46,209 nt of DNA from Roseiflexaceae bacterium UBA965 (GTDB lineage: Bacteria > Chloroflexota > Chloroflexia > Chloroflexales > Roseiflexaceae): assembly GCA_002292925.1 (NCBI GenBank), contig DBCF01000015.1, forward strand, positions 1 through 46,209, read 5' to 3'. Made by a program: the position numbers and the translations under genes. This document shows, piece by piece, positions 1 through 7,696 of this stretch (positions are counted from its first letter, which is position 1; the number at the start of each line of letters is the position of its first letter). The notes below the pieces were generated by a model, which was given only the letters and a program-made list of their open reading frames with translations, was not told the DNA's origin and made no database searches.

Positions 1-629
1 ACGGTAGATGTGCGGGTGACGGTAGCGGTACGTGTAGGAGTTGGAGCGGTCCCCACTGCAATGGTCAGACCTTCCATCAGACTGCCTGCGGCAGGATATC
101 CCGTTGCCGTAGGCAATATATATGCGATAACACCGGTGACGTTTTGAACTACATCAGGTCCTATATTTGGCTTGTTGCCTAGGAAATAAATGCTTCTCAG
201 TGCACTTGCCCCCCCGAACGCACTATTCCCGATGGATGTAACACTTGCCGGGATGGTGATGGTAGTCAGACCTACCTCACAGAACGAACAAAAACCGATG
301 GATGTGAGTTGGCTGCCGGCTACAAAGGTGACAGAAGTGAGCGTTCTGGTACCAGAAAACGAACCCGTCTTGATTGACGTCACACTTGCCGGGATGGTAA
401 TCGCCGTGATGGCGGCACTACCGAATGCAAGATCCCCGATGGATGTGACACCTGCCGGAATCATGACAGTGCCAGTACAGGAATTATTACCGGTAACCTC
501 ATTGTCGGTTATCGTAAATGTGCCACTAATCGAACATGCCTCGGTCGTTGTTGCTGCCTGTACCACATTGCCATTCAACCCAAGCAACATAATACTAATC
601 AGAAGCATCGTTAATACTCGGTAACTCAC
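1..629 (-). CDS. Secreted BspA-like leucine-rich repeat protein, 5' part (partial)
   Basis: The reading frame is open on the minus strand from a GTG at 629 to the window edge (about 209 codons), so the C-terminus is missing. GTG is chosen because AAGGAG (complement of 635-640) lies 5 bases upstream. Residues 1-25 form a signal peptide (hydrophobic LTMLLISIMLLGL, likely cleavage after VQA). The mature part contains three LRR_5/BspA-type repeats with the recurring pattern TIPASVTSIGxxAFxG, then a domain boundary and a Thr/Pro linker (APTPTRTATVTRTSTV) near the edge. Such repeats usually make a surface or secreted solenoid used in binding. The linker suggests a further C-terminal domain outside the window. 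The ligand is unknown. The LRR assignment is read directly from the repeats; the role is inference. Confidence 0.85.
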   Translation of the reverse strand, partial: MSYRVLTMLLISIMLLGLNGNVVQAATTTEACSISGTFTITDNEVTGNNSCTGTVMIPAGVTSIGDLAFGSAAITAITIPASVTSIKTGSFSGTRTLTSVTFVAGSQLTSIGFCSFCEVGLTTITIPASVTSIGNSAFGGASALRSIYFLGNKPNIGPDVVQNVTGVIAYILPTATGYPAAGSLMEGLTIAVGTAPTPTRTATVTRTST

Positions 630-1120
630 TGTTTCTCCTTTACAATGATTACTATAGCTTGCTGTTCCGAGAATTAGTTTCCCCAAAATATCCCAAAATA
701 ACATTTATTATTCGAGATAAACAGTTATAATATTACACAAATTCAGATTTGTTATTTGTGTTAATTGTAAATATTATATAAATCTTGCATTTTTCAATAG
801 CAAGATTACATTCTAGAAATAATCATTTACCGGAATCGCCCAGCAACTATGAAATGCGGGCATAGCGGCGGCTCAATTATTTCGTGCATGACTACACGCT
901 TCCTCCTTCGCATACTGGTACTTAGTCATATCAATGCACCGCCACACAATCAACGAGCTGCCAAGATTAGCGTAGGTATTCTGTCTCATAAAAATAAAGC
1001 TGGTGCAATAAGAACAGTAACTGCAGAATCGTATAATGCCGTGTGATGATACGATTCCTGCGCGTCGTGGGTTTTTGTTGGTACAATTCTACTGAAATAC
1101 GAAATTTTAGGAGTTGTAAG
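630..1120. other. Gene-free AT-rich intergenic region
   Basis: About 490 bases separate the divergent LRR-protein gene and the cysteine desulfurase gene. Positions 680-830 are very AT-rich. I see an 8-bp inverted repeat (AATCTTGC at 781-788, GCAAGATT at 800-807) and a 9-bp inverted repeat at 1026-1057, listed separately. Short open frames here lack ribosome-binding sites and resemble nothing known. The region probably carries promoters for both flanking genes, but no confident -35/-10 pair was found. Confidence 0.5.
1026..1057. repeat. Perfect 9-bp inverted repeat upstream of cysteine desulfurase
   Basis: GAATCGTAT (1026-1034) and ATACGATTC (1049-1057) form a perfect dyad separated by 14 bases. 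A TATAAT hexamer (1032-1037) sits in the left arm. It lies 64 bases before the cysteine desulfurase start codon, so it may be an operator or a 5' leader hairpin. No regulator is identified. Confidence 0.4.
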
Positions 1121-2272
1121 ATGAGCCAAATAATATACGCCGACCACGCAGCCACCACGCCCCTCGCACCTGATGTACTTGCGGCCATGATGCCGTATCT
1201 GACGCAATATTATGGCAACGCCTCGAGTCCACATGCCATGGGGCAAGCCAGCCAAATTGCCGTCGATCGCGCCCGTGACGATGTCGCCAAAGTACTTGGC
1301 TGTACGTCGGCAGAAGTGGTGTTTACCGGCGGTGGATCCGAAGGGGACAACCTCGCCATCAAAGGGGCAGCATTGGCATACTTACAGGCACACGGCACCG
1401 CCCATGTGGTAGTGAGTGCCATCGAACACCACGCGGTGTTGCATGCTGCTGAGGCGTTGCAACGCCATGGAATCACCATGACCGTGGTGCCCGTCGATAG
1501 CACTGGGGTGGTCAGTGTGGCGGCAGTAGCGGCGGCGTTGCGCCCCGATACCGCCGTGGTGTCGGTGATGTATGCCAACAACGAAATCGGCACAATCGAG
1601 CCGATCAAAGAAATCGCGGCGTTGTGTAAATCACACCAGGTATTGTTTCATTGCGATGCAGTGCAAGCCACCGGATTGTTGCCACTCAACGTGCATGAGC
1701 TCGGCGTCGATATATTGACGATTACCGCGCATAAGTTTTATGGACCCAAAGGGGTGGGCGTGATGTATGTGCGCCGCGGCGCGGTGGTCTTCCCACAAAT
1801 CCATGGTGGCTCCCAAGAGCGCCGCCGTCGGGCTGGCACCGAAAACGTCGCGGGGATTGTAGGGCTCGCCACCGCCCTAACGCTTGCCGACGCCAAACGC
1901 GAGACAGAAGTCGCGCGGCTGACACCCCTGCGTGATGCCATGATTGCGGGCATCACGGGTGAGTTAAATGGTGTACGACTGACGGGCCACCCCACCCATC
2001 GGTTGGCCAACAATGCCAGTTTTGTCATCGATGGCATTGACGGTGACAGTTTGCTCATCATGCTCGATCAACGGGGGATTTGTGCATCGAGTGGCTCGGC
2101 CTGTACGAGTGGCTCACTCGAACCCTCACACGTGTTGTCGGCACTCGATGTGCTCGGCTCCGATTTACAGGCGGCCTTGCGTTTGACCCTCGGGCGTAGT
2201 ACCACGCACGCCGACGTTGAATTCATCGTCGCCCAAGTGGTGACTGTCGTGCAGTTATTACGTCAAGCATAA
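1121..2272 (+). CDS. iscS: Cysteine desulfurase (IscS/NifS family)
   Basis: This PLP enzyme takes sulfur from L-cysteine as an enzyme-bound persulfide for Fe-S cluster and thio-cofactor assembly in the cytoplasm. The protein is 383 aa. The start at 1121 follows AGGAG at 1109-1113; the frame stays open further upstream, but the family's N-terminus (SQIIYADHAATTPL) begins here. The PLP-binding lysine is Lys205 in ITAHKFYGPKG. The catalytic cysteine is Cys328 in SSGSACTSGSLEPSHVL, the conserved loop of group I (IscS-like) desulfurases. Length and residue spacing match E. coli IscS closely. No iscU, sufU or iscR neighbours it; the next gene is a thioredoxin, a possible reductant for the persulfide. 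The family call is firm; the exact isc, suf or tRNA-thiolation role is not determined. Confidence 0.95.
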   Translation: MSQIIYADHAATTPLAPDVLAAMMPYLTQYYGNASSPHAMGQASQIAVDRARDDVAKVLGCTSAEVVFTGGGSEGDNLAIKGAALAYLQAHGTAHVVVSAIEHHAVLHAAEALQRHGITMTVVPVDSTGVVSVAAVAAALRPDTAVVSVMYANNEIGTIEPIKEIAALCKSHQVLFHCDAVQATGLLPLNVHELGVDILTITAHKFYGPKGVGVMYVRRGAVVFPQIHGGSQERRRRAGTENVAGIVGLATALTLADAKRETEVARLTPLRDAMIAGITGELNGVRLTGHPTHRLANNASFVIDGIDGDSLLIMLDQRGICASSGSACTSGSLEPSHVLSALDVLGSDLQAALRLTLGRSTTHADVEFIVAQVVTVVQLLRQA

Positions 2273-2361
2273 CAGTATACGACTGGATATTTTTTCTCTG
2301 TGAATTGCAGGTATACTATCAATATGAATTTGTGTTTACAAAAACAAAAGAGGAGCTGTCG

Positions 2362-2874
2362 ATGCGTAGTGTGTTGAGTCTGGCAATTCGCCGTGTGTTA
2401 GGGGTATTCGGGGTCATCCCAGCAGTGAGTGACAAAATTGATCAGATTGCTGATGCCGCAGTGGATAAGCTCGAAGAAACAATCCCGGCAGTGAAACAAA
2501 TCGATGACATGTTGGGAGCGACGTCAGAACGGAGTGCGAGTCCGGCAACAGGTTCAGCTAACGGAATCGGTGAGGCTGGTTTTAATAGTCAAGTATTGCA
2601 GTCCGATTTACCGGTATTGGTCGATTTTTGGGCGCCGTGGTGTGGTCCGTGCAAAGCAGTTTCACCAGTCCTCGAAGAGCTGGCTCAAGACTATGCAGGC
2701 AAAATCAACGTCGTCAAAATCAATATCGACGAAGATGCTGCATTATCTGACACATACAACGTGCAGTCGATTCCCACGATTGTTTTTTTCAAAAACGGGA
2801 GCGAAGTATCACGGAGCAGTGGCGTCAAAACAAAACTGCAATTCCAACGTGATATCGAAGCAGCCATCGCGTAG
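2362..2874 (+). CDS. Thioredoxin with N-terminal extension
   Basis: This is a 170-aa protein. The start at 2362 is chosen because AGAGGAG (2349-2355) precedes it by about 6 bases; an in-frame ATG at 2305 has no such site. Residues 1-65 form an extra region not found in classical 105-aa thioredoxins, beginning with an amphipathic segment (MRSVLSLAIRRVLGVFGVIP) and continuing with a charged helix and a Ser/Ala/Gly-rich linker. Residues 67-170 form a thioredoxin fold with the redox motif W93-C94-G-P-C97-K and the cis-proline region QSIPTIVFFKNG. It should reduce disulfides, or the persulfides of partner enzymes. The extension may bind the membrane or a partner, which is speculative. An inverted repeat that could act as a terminator follows. 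Confidence 0.9.
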   Translation: MRSVLSLAIRRVLGVFGVIPAVSDKIDQIADAAVDKLEETIPAVKQIDDMLGATSERSASPATGSANGIGEAGFNSQVLQSDLPVLVDFWAPWCGPCKAVSPVLEELAQDYAGKINVVKINIDEDAALSDTYNVQSIPTIVFFKNGSEVSRSSGVKTKLQFQRDIEAAIA

Positions 2875-2902
2875 GCAACACCAATAATAGCTGGCAGGCA
2901 AC

Positions 2903-2932
2903 GAGGGTGGGGCATGACAATGCCTCACCCTC
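2903..2932. terminator. Inverted repeat between convergent genes, likely bidirectional terminator
   Basis: GAGGGTGGGGCAT and ATGCCTCACCCTC form a 13-bp stem with one G-T pair and a GACA loop. It lies between the convergent thioredoxin and YigZ-family genes and overlaps the stop codon of the latter. There is no strong T-run on either side, so rho-independence is uncertain. Confidence 0.6.
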
Positions 2933-3527
2933 AAATTATTTCTATCTGACCAGCAGTCTGTTCGATCAGCGTGTGCTGGATCGTGCCGACATCGGCAACC
3001 CGCAAAGTCACCGTCATGGTAACATCGGCGGCGAATTGTTCGTCGTCGATGCGATGGTCGTATTGGGCGAGGGTACGTTTGACCCCGTCGTATTGGGCAT
3101 AGCTCATCACCAGCACACATTGCTGGCGGGCGATTTTTTCGACACGGGCGGTGATGAGGAGCACTTCGCGCACTGCATCACCGTAGGCATGCACGAGGCC
3201 GCCGGTACCGAGGAGCGTGCCGCCAAAATAGCGGGTAACTACCACCACCGCATCACCAAGGCCACTGCCGTTGAGTACGGCAAGGGCCGGGCGTCCTGCG
3301 GTGCCCGACGGCTCGCCGTCGTCACTCATACCGAGGGTGGTGGTGGCGCCATGCCCGATGACATAGGCATAGACATGGTGCGAAGCGTCGGGCATGGCGT
3401 GGCGGATTGACGCAATAAACGCCTTGGCCTGTACCACACTATCGACCGGCGCGAGGTGCGCAATAAACCGTGAATTGCTGGCCCTGATTTCGCACGAGGC
3501 GGCCTCAGCAGGGATAAAATTGGCCAT
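2931..3527 (-). CDS. YigZ/IMPACT family protein (UPF0029 + DUF1949)
   Basis: This 198-aa protein has the typical bacterial YigZ architecture. The N-terminal UPF0029/IMPACT domain carries the conserved stretches SRFIAHLAPV, GMSDDGEPSGTAGRPAL and VTRYFGGTLLGTGGLVHAYGDA. A C-terminal ferredoxin-like DUF1949 domain follows (about residues 135-198). Eukaryotic IMPACT regulates Gcn2; the bacterial function is not well established, though RNA or nucleotide binding has been suggested. The gene begins only 21 bases after the stop of the upstream histidine kinase gene on the same strand, so the two are probably co-transcribed. The ribosome-binding site is weak (AAGG about 8 bases upstream of the ATG), in keeping with read-through translation from the kinase gene. 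Family assignment is firm; function is open. Confidence 0.92.
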   Translation of the reverse strand: MANFIPAEAASCEIRASNSRFIAHLAPVDSVVQAKAFIASIRHAMPDASHHVYAYVIGHGATTTLGMSDDGEPSGTAGRPALAVLNGSGLGDAVVVVTRYFGGTLLGTGGLVHAYGDAVREVLLITARVEKIARQQCVLVMSYAQYDGVKRTLAQYDHRIDDEQFAADVTMTVTLRVADVGTIQHTLIEQTAGQIEII

Positions 3528-3548
3528 TACGGTGCCTTGGTGTACTAG

Positions 3549-5702
3549 TTATTTACGGATTATCTCGCCAGAAATCGGCAAGGTGAAACTAAATGTGCTA
3601 CCTTTGTTGACCACACTACTCGCCCACACCCGCCCCCCTTGAAGCTCGACCAGCCCTTTGACAATCGACAACCCCAGCCCGGTGCCACCGATGCTTTTGG
3701 TGTTGGAATTGTCGACGCGCATAAAGCGATCCCAGATGCGTTGCAGGTTTTCAGCGGTAATCCCGATGCCGTTGTCGCTGACACTGATACTCACAAAGCG
3801 CCCACTGGGGTGCATGTCGGGCAGTTCGGTGAGTTCACGCACACGCAACGTGATTTCACCACCGCTCGGGGAATATTTGGCGGCGTTGGTAAGCAGATTG
3901 GTGACGATTTGGCGGACACGCTCTTTGTCGGCATGCACGGGAGGCGTGTCACTGGGAATGTCGAGGGTAATGGTATGTGAATCAAAGATCGGTTGCCGTT
4001 GTAGTTGACGACTCAAGTCGGTGCAGAGCTCATGCAATGGTACGGTCCAGCGATTAATCCGCATCGTATTGGCTTCAATACGGGCAAAATCAAGCACATC
4101 GTTGACGAGATTCTCGAGATTTTCAGCTTCACGACGCAAGATTTTGAGAAAACTTTTTTGGTCTTCGGCGGGGAATTCGCGGGCCAACAACAAATCGGAG
4201 TAGCCCAAAATCGACGTTAGTGGTGTTTTGAGTTCGTGTGACACCATCGACGTAAATTCGCTTTTGAGGCGATCGGCTTCTTTTTCACGCGTCAAATCAT
4301 TAATCACCCACAAACGCCCCGTGATTTGTTCGTTGCTATCGCGGGTAGGCACCGACAGCACGTTGAGGTCTTGGTGGGGGTTACGCAATTTGAGGTTGAG
4401 CGAAAACTCTTGGTCGGGTTTGGCTTGGCCGTTGGCACAAAAATCACTAAACGCTGCCGAATCATGGAAGCGCGGTAACAGCAGACTAAGCAAATCAAAC
4501 GGCACCCGAAAGTTGGCGTTGACTTGGGCGTGGTGCAATCCCCAAATCAGCAAGAACGATGGATTATGGCGGAGCACTTGGCCATGGCGATCAATCAGCA
4601 CCAGCCCCGAAGGGATGCTGTTGAAGACCTGGCTGAGTTGGGTGCTCCGCTCGAGCATTTCTTGGTAGCGCAAAGCGCGGCGCAACGGTTGTACCGCGGC
4701 TTCAGCCACGCCCAGCGCCATGGCTGATTCGTTGTCGCCAAAGGCGTTGGCGCGAGTACTATCGAGGATGAGTACGGCTTCAGCCCGGCCATCGACAGTA
4801 ATTGGGATGGCGATTTTGGCGCGGATTTCGGGTTTGGTTTCATAAAAATAATCGACGTCTTGGGTGACTTCGCGGATGAGCAATGAGCGGGCACTGCGGG
4901 CCACTTTGCCCGCGATGCCACTTTCCCAGCTCCAGCGGTGGCGTTTGAGTTCACCACTGATGTCGGGTAGTTGGGTGACGGTATAGCCGTGGGTGGCGAC
5001 GAGCTCGATTTCTTGGCGGTCATGGTCGACATAGACGATGCTACCCGCTTCGGCACCGGTATAGTCGATCCCCCGTGACAACACCAAGGGCAACAGACTA
5101 TGGAGCGGCAACGGTGGGTCGAAGTCTTGGCGGAGCCGCGAAAGTAATTGGGCTAAGTCGAGGTGTTTACTAAACGTCAATACCGCCTGATCGTCTGGTT
5201 GAATGCCCTCATCGGGGAGCGCAGCAATGGCATGGTCGATTTCGGCAGCAAGCAACGGCGTAATCGCATCAATCGTTAGTTGGTCAGCGGGGGCCAATAG
5301 GTCGTTTTCGGCGGTACGGAATTCGAGCACGCCCCAAACGTGATTTTGCCAGCGCACGGGTATGCCATGCACGACCATCGTTTTGGCGATGACTTCGCCA
5401 TTGGTCTGCGCGATACTAATCGTCGTGGTGTGTTGGGACGGCAAGGCAGATGCCACCACCGCAGTAACGACATCATCGTCCCACGGGGCATTCCAGGTGG
5501 CATTGGTCATCACATGGAGCGGGGTTTTGTGGAGCTCGGGATCACGCCAGTAGGTCAACCGCCCATCGTGATAGCTTACCACTGCGCGCAATAACCCAAA
5601 GACTTGCTCGATGCGCGTATTAAATGGTTGTGTCGTCGCTAACGCTTTGACACATGCCGAAATTACATGGAGATGTGGTGGGGTAAGGGGAATGGTTGAC
5701 AT
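3549..5702 (-). CDS. Cytoplasmic GAF/PAS sensor histidine kinase
   Basis: This 717-aa kinase has no membrane segment. Residues about 15-160 look like a divergent GAF domain, and 195-345 are a clear GAF domain (AEAGSIVYVD, WSWESGIAGKVARSARSLLI, KIAIPITVDGRAEAVLILDS). Residues 350-470 form a PAS-like domain (FNSIPSGLVLIDRHGQVLRHNPSFLLIWG). The HisKA H-box is FTSMVSHELKTPL with phospho-acceptor His489. The HATPase_c domain shows the N box (NLLTNAAKYSPSGGE), G1 (VSDNGIGI) and G2 (GGTGLGLSIVKGLVELQGG). It would sense a cytoplasmic signal, possibly a bound small molecule or redox cue, and autophosphorylate. No response regulator gene is adjacent, so it is an orphan kinase. A YigZ-family gene follows closely. 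The start codon lacks a good Shine-Dalgarno sequence. Confidence 0.93.
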   Translation of the reverse strand: MSTIPLTPPHLHVISACVKALATTQPFNTRIEQVFGLLRAVVSYHDGRLTYWRDPELHKTPLHVMTNATWNAPWDDDVVTAVVASALPSQHTTTISIAQTNGEVIAKTMVVHGIPVRWQNHVWGVLEFRTAENDLLAPADQLTIDAITPLLAAEIDHAIAALPDEGIQPDDQAVLTFSKHLDLAQLLSRLRQDFDPPLPLHSLLPLVLSRGIDYTGAEAGSIVYVDHDRQEIELVATHGYTVTQLPDISGELKRHRWSWESGIAGKVARSARSLLIREVTQDVDYFYETKPEIRAKIAIPITVDGRAEAVLILDSTRANAFGDNESAMALGVAEAAVQPLRRALRYQEMLERSTQLSQVFNSIPSGLVLIDRHGQVLRHNPSFLLIWGLHHAQVNANFRVPFDLLSLLLPRFHDSAAFSDFCANGQAKPDQEFSLNLKLRNPHQDLNVLSVPTRDSNEQITGRLWVINDLTREKEADRLKSEFTSMVSHELKTPLTSILGYSDLLLAREFPAEDQKSFLKILRREAENLENLVNDVLDFARIEANTMRINRWTVPLHELCTDLSRQLQRQPIFDSHTITLDIPSDTPPVHADKERVRQIVTNLLTNAAKYSPSGGEITLRVRELTELPDMHPSGRFVSISVSDNGIGITAENLQRIWDRFMRVDNSNTKSIGGTGLGLSIVKGLVELQGGRVWASSVVNKGSTFSFTLPISGEIIRK

Positions 5703-5850
5703 GATATATACTCAATTGACACTATAAATGCTGTGTAGGTGAATACATTGTAGACGGCATATTCCCGCATTGTCAACGTAGTTTATTTTATAAAAATTAC
5801 AAATTGCCGTTTGTATCATTGCTACCCCAAATGCTGGTTTGTAATGCAAG

Positions 5851-5878
5851 ATGACAAATTCGTGAATTCTGGTACTAT
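5851..5878 (+). promoter_or_regulatory. Predicted sigma-70-type promoter for ABC uptake operon
   Basis: ATGACA (5851-5856) and TACTAT (5873-5878) are separated by 16 bases, about 50 bases upstream of the lipoprotein start at 5931. No FMN, TPP or other riboswitch consensus is visible between this site and the gene. Confidence 0.45.
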
Positions 5879-5930
5879 TAGAGATTATGAGATACAGCCG
5901 TGATTTTGGCGTTCAGAGGTGAGGATGATG

Positions 5931-6911
5931 ATGAAGCGATTATTTGCAGTATTGATGGTGTTGGTGTTGACTGCGTGTGCCAGTACACCAGCTGCGCCAG
6001 AAGCGGGTACACTGAAAACTATACGGATTGGCTATGTGCCGGTGTTGATTTATGCACCATTATATGTTGGCATCGAACGCGGCTATTTTGCCGCCGAAGG
6101 TATCACCATTGAATCAACCCCCATCCAAGGTGGCAGTGATGCCGTAGTACAACTCGCCGCCGGCAACTTTGATGCCGCAATGGGTGGGGCTGGCGCAGGG
6201 TTGTTCAATGCAGCAGCCCGGGGCGTCAAGTTTTCGATTGTGGCTCCTATGCACAGCGAAAAGCCCCCCATCACCAGCCCGCTGGTAATTAGTGCGGCTC
6301 GCAAAGACGAAATCACCAAAGTTGCTGACCTCAAGGGCAAAAAAGTCGCCATCAATGCCAATGGTGCTGCCACCGAATATTGGTTGAACGAAGCACTCGG
6401 GCAAGGTGGCTTGACCATCGATGATGTCGAATTGATGACGGTACCTTTCAAAGATGTACCAGCAGCCTTGGCCAACAATTCAATCGACGCCGCCATCCTT
6501 GGCGAGCCACTGGCCACCATCGCGATGGACAAAGGTCAAGTCGCGATTTTGTCCAACAATTTCATCAATAGCTTTCATGCCACCTACCTATATATGGGTG
6601 AATCATTGTTGGCAGACCAACCCTCCGCCCAAGGCTTCATGCGGGCTTACCTCAAGGCCTGTGCCGACTTGCAGGGTGATTATATGTCACCCGAATTAGC
6701 CGCCATCATGGAAAAATATACCAAGGTGCCAGCAGATGTAGTAATGCGCGCTGCGACAGCCCAATACGATGCCACGGGCACAATCCCCGTGAATGATTTG
6801 GATGCGTTGCAACGCTACTTCCGCAAACGCGGTTTGTTGGAATACGACCAAGATCTCGATATTGCGACATTAATGAATACCGACTTGGTGGCGAGCGTCA
6901 CCGGAAAGTAG
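5931..6911 (+). CDS. ABC-transporter substrate-binding lipoprotein (SsuA/ThiY/NMT1 family)
   Basis: The start at 5931 (MKRLFAVLMV) gives a 326-aa lipoprotein with AGGTGAGG at 5917-5924. In-frame starts at 5919, 5925 and 5928 only lengthen the N-terminus. The signal peptide ends in the lipobox LTAC with lipidated Cys16. The mature part is a type-II periplasmic binding protein of the NMT1/THI5-like family: IRIGYVPVLIYAPLYVGIERGYFAAEGITIE, then a Gly/Ala-rich segment (GNFDAAMGGAGAGLFNAAARG) and VADLKGKKVAINANGAATEYWLNEAL. This family captures sulfonates, taurine, nitrate, thiamine precursors or riboflavin, and the substrate cannot be named from the sequence. It is the first gene of a tight operon, 8 bases from the ATPase gene. 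Confidence 0.92.
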   Translation: MKRLFAVLMVLVLTACASTPAAPEAGTLKTIRIGYVPVLIYAPLYVGIERGYFAAEGITIESTPIQGGSDAVVQLAAGNFDAAMGGAGAGLFNAAARGVKFSIVAPMHSEKPPITSPLVISAARKDEITKVADLKGKKVAINANGAATEYWLNEALGQGGLTIDDVELMTVPFKDVPAALANNSIDAAILGEPLATIAMDKGQVAILSNNFINSFHATYLYMGESLLADQPSAQGFMRAYLKACADLQGDYMSPELAAIMEKYTKVPADVVMRAATAQYDATGTIPVNDLDALQRYFRKRGLLEYDQDLDIATLMNTDLVASVTGK

Positions 6912-6919
6912 GCGCGGTA

Positions 6920-7696
6920 ATGGACAGCGGTGTAGTTGTCGATTTTGCGCATCTAGGGGTCACCTACGCCAATGGCGTGGTGGCCCTTTCTGACCTTTCA
7001 TTGACCATTGCCGCCGATCAAGCGGTATGCGTGGTGGGTCCGAGTGGCTGCGGCAAAACGACCTTATTGCGGGTATTGGCGGGACTCGAACGTGCCACCC
7101 AGGGTGGTGTGCAGCTTTCGCGTCCGGCCACATTGGCCATGGTATTTCAGCAAGGCTTGCTCTTTCCGTGGTTGTCGGTGGCAGAAAATATCAGCTATGG
7201 GCTAATGACTCGGGGCGCAACCCCGCCCCAATGCCGAGCAGCGGCGCGCGAATGGAGCGAGCGGATGGGGTTGCAACGCTTTATTGATGCCTACCCCCAT
7301 CAATTATCGGGGGGGATGCAACAACGGGTGGGTTTGGCACGGGCACTCGCCGTCAACCCCGATGTATTGTTGCTCGACGAACCATTTGCAGCCCTCGATG
7401 CCCAGACCCGGGTATTGATGCAAGAATTACTGGTTGATTTGCGCCGCCAAGGGTTGTGTCGCAGTTTGTTGTTGGTGACCCATGCCATCGACGAAGCGTT
7501 GTTGGTCGGCGACAGGGTGGTGGTGCTGTCGGCGCGGCCGGGGCGGATTATTGCTGACGTGACGCCGCAGGTGGCCCACAGCCAGAGTTTCGACGAAATT
7601 CGGGCACAGCCGGCCTTTATGCAGGCTTTTACGACGATTTGGCAACTCATCCGCCACGAAGTCGAAGCGCAATTGCGTGAGGAGGTCATACTATGA
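6920..7696 (+). CDS. ABC-transporter ATP-binding protein (SsuB/TauB type)
   Basis: This 258-aa ATPase powers the uptake system. Walker A is GPSGCGKTT (residues 40-48), the Q-loop is VFQQGLLFPW, the signature is LSGGMQQR, Walker B is VLLLDEPFAALD and the switch histidine is in LLVTHAIDEAL. The C-terminal VVVLSARPGRI stretch is typical of nitrate/sulfonate/taurine-type importers. The gene lies 8 bases after the binding-protein gene and overlaps the permease gene by an ATGA, so translation is probably coupled. The substrate is unknown. Confidence 0.95.
   Translation: MDSGVVVDFAHLGVTYANGVVALSDLSLTIAADQAVCVVGPSGCGKTTLLRVLAGLERATQGGVQLSRPATLAMVFQQGLLFPWLSVAENISYGLMTRGATPPQCRAAAREWSERMGLQRFIDAYPHQLSGGMQQRVGLARALAVNPDVLLLDEPFAALDAQTRVLMQELLVDLRRQGLCRSLLLVTHAIDEALLVGDRVVVLSARPGRIIADVTPQVAHSQSFDEIRAQPAFMQAFTTIWQLIRHEVEAQLREEVIL

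Noticed and set aside
190..624. Open frame of 144 codons on the plus strand
   Set aside because: It is the mirror of the LRR-protein gene on the minus strand, which has a signal peptide, a good ribosome-binding site and clear repeats.
849..1046. Possible small plus-strand gene of 65 codons upstream of cysteine desulfurase
   Set aside because: It lacks a ribosome-binding site and any recognisable feature, and it ends inside the dyad region before iscS.
5703..5930. FMN or TPP riboswitch before the ABC uptake operon, as expected for RibY- or ThiY-type systems
   Set aside because: None of the conserved riboswitch core sequences is present in this short region.
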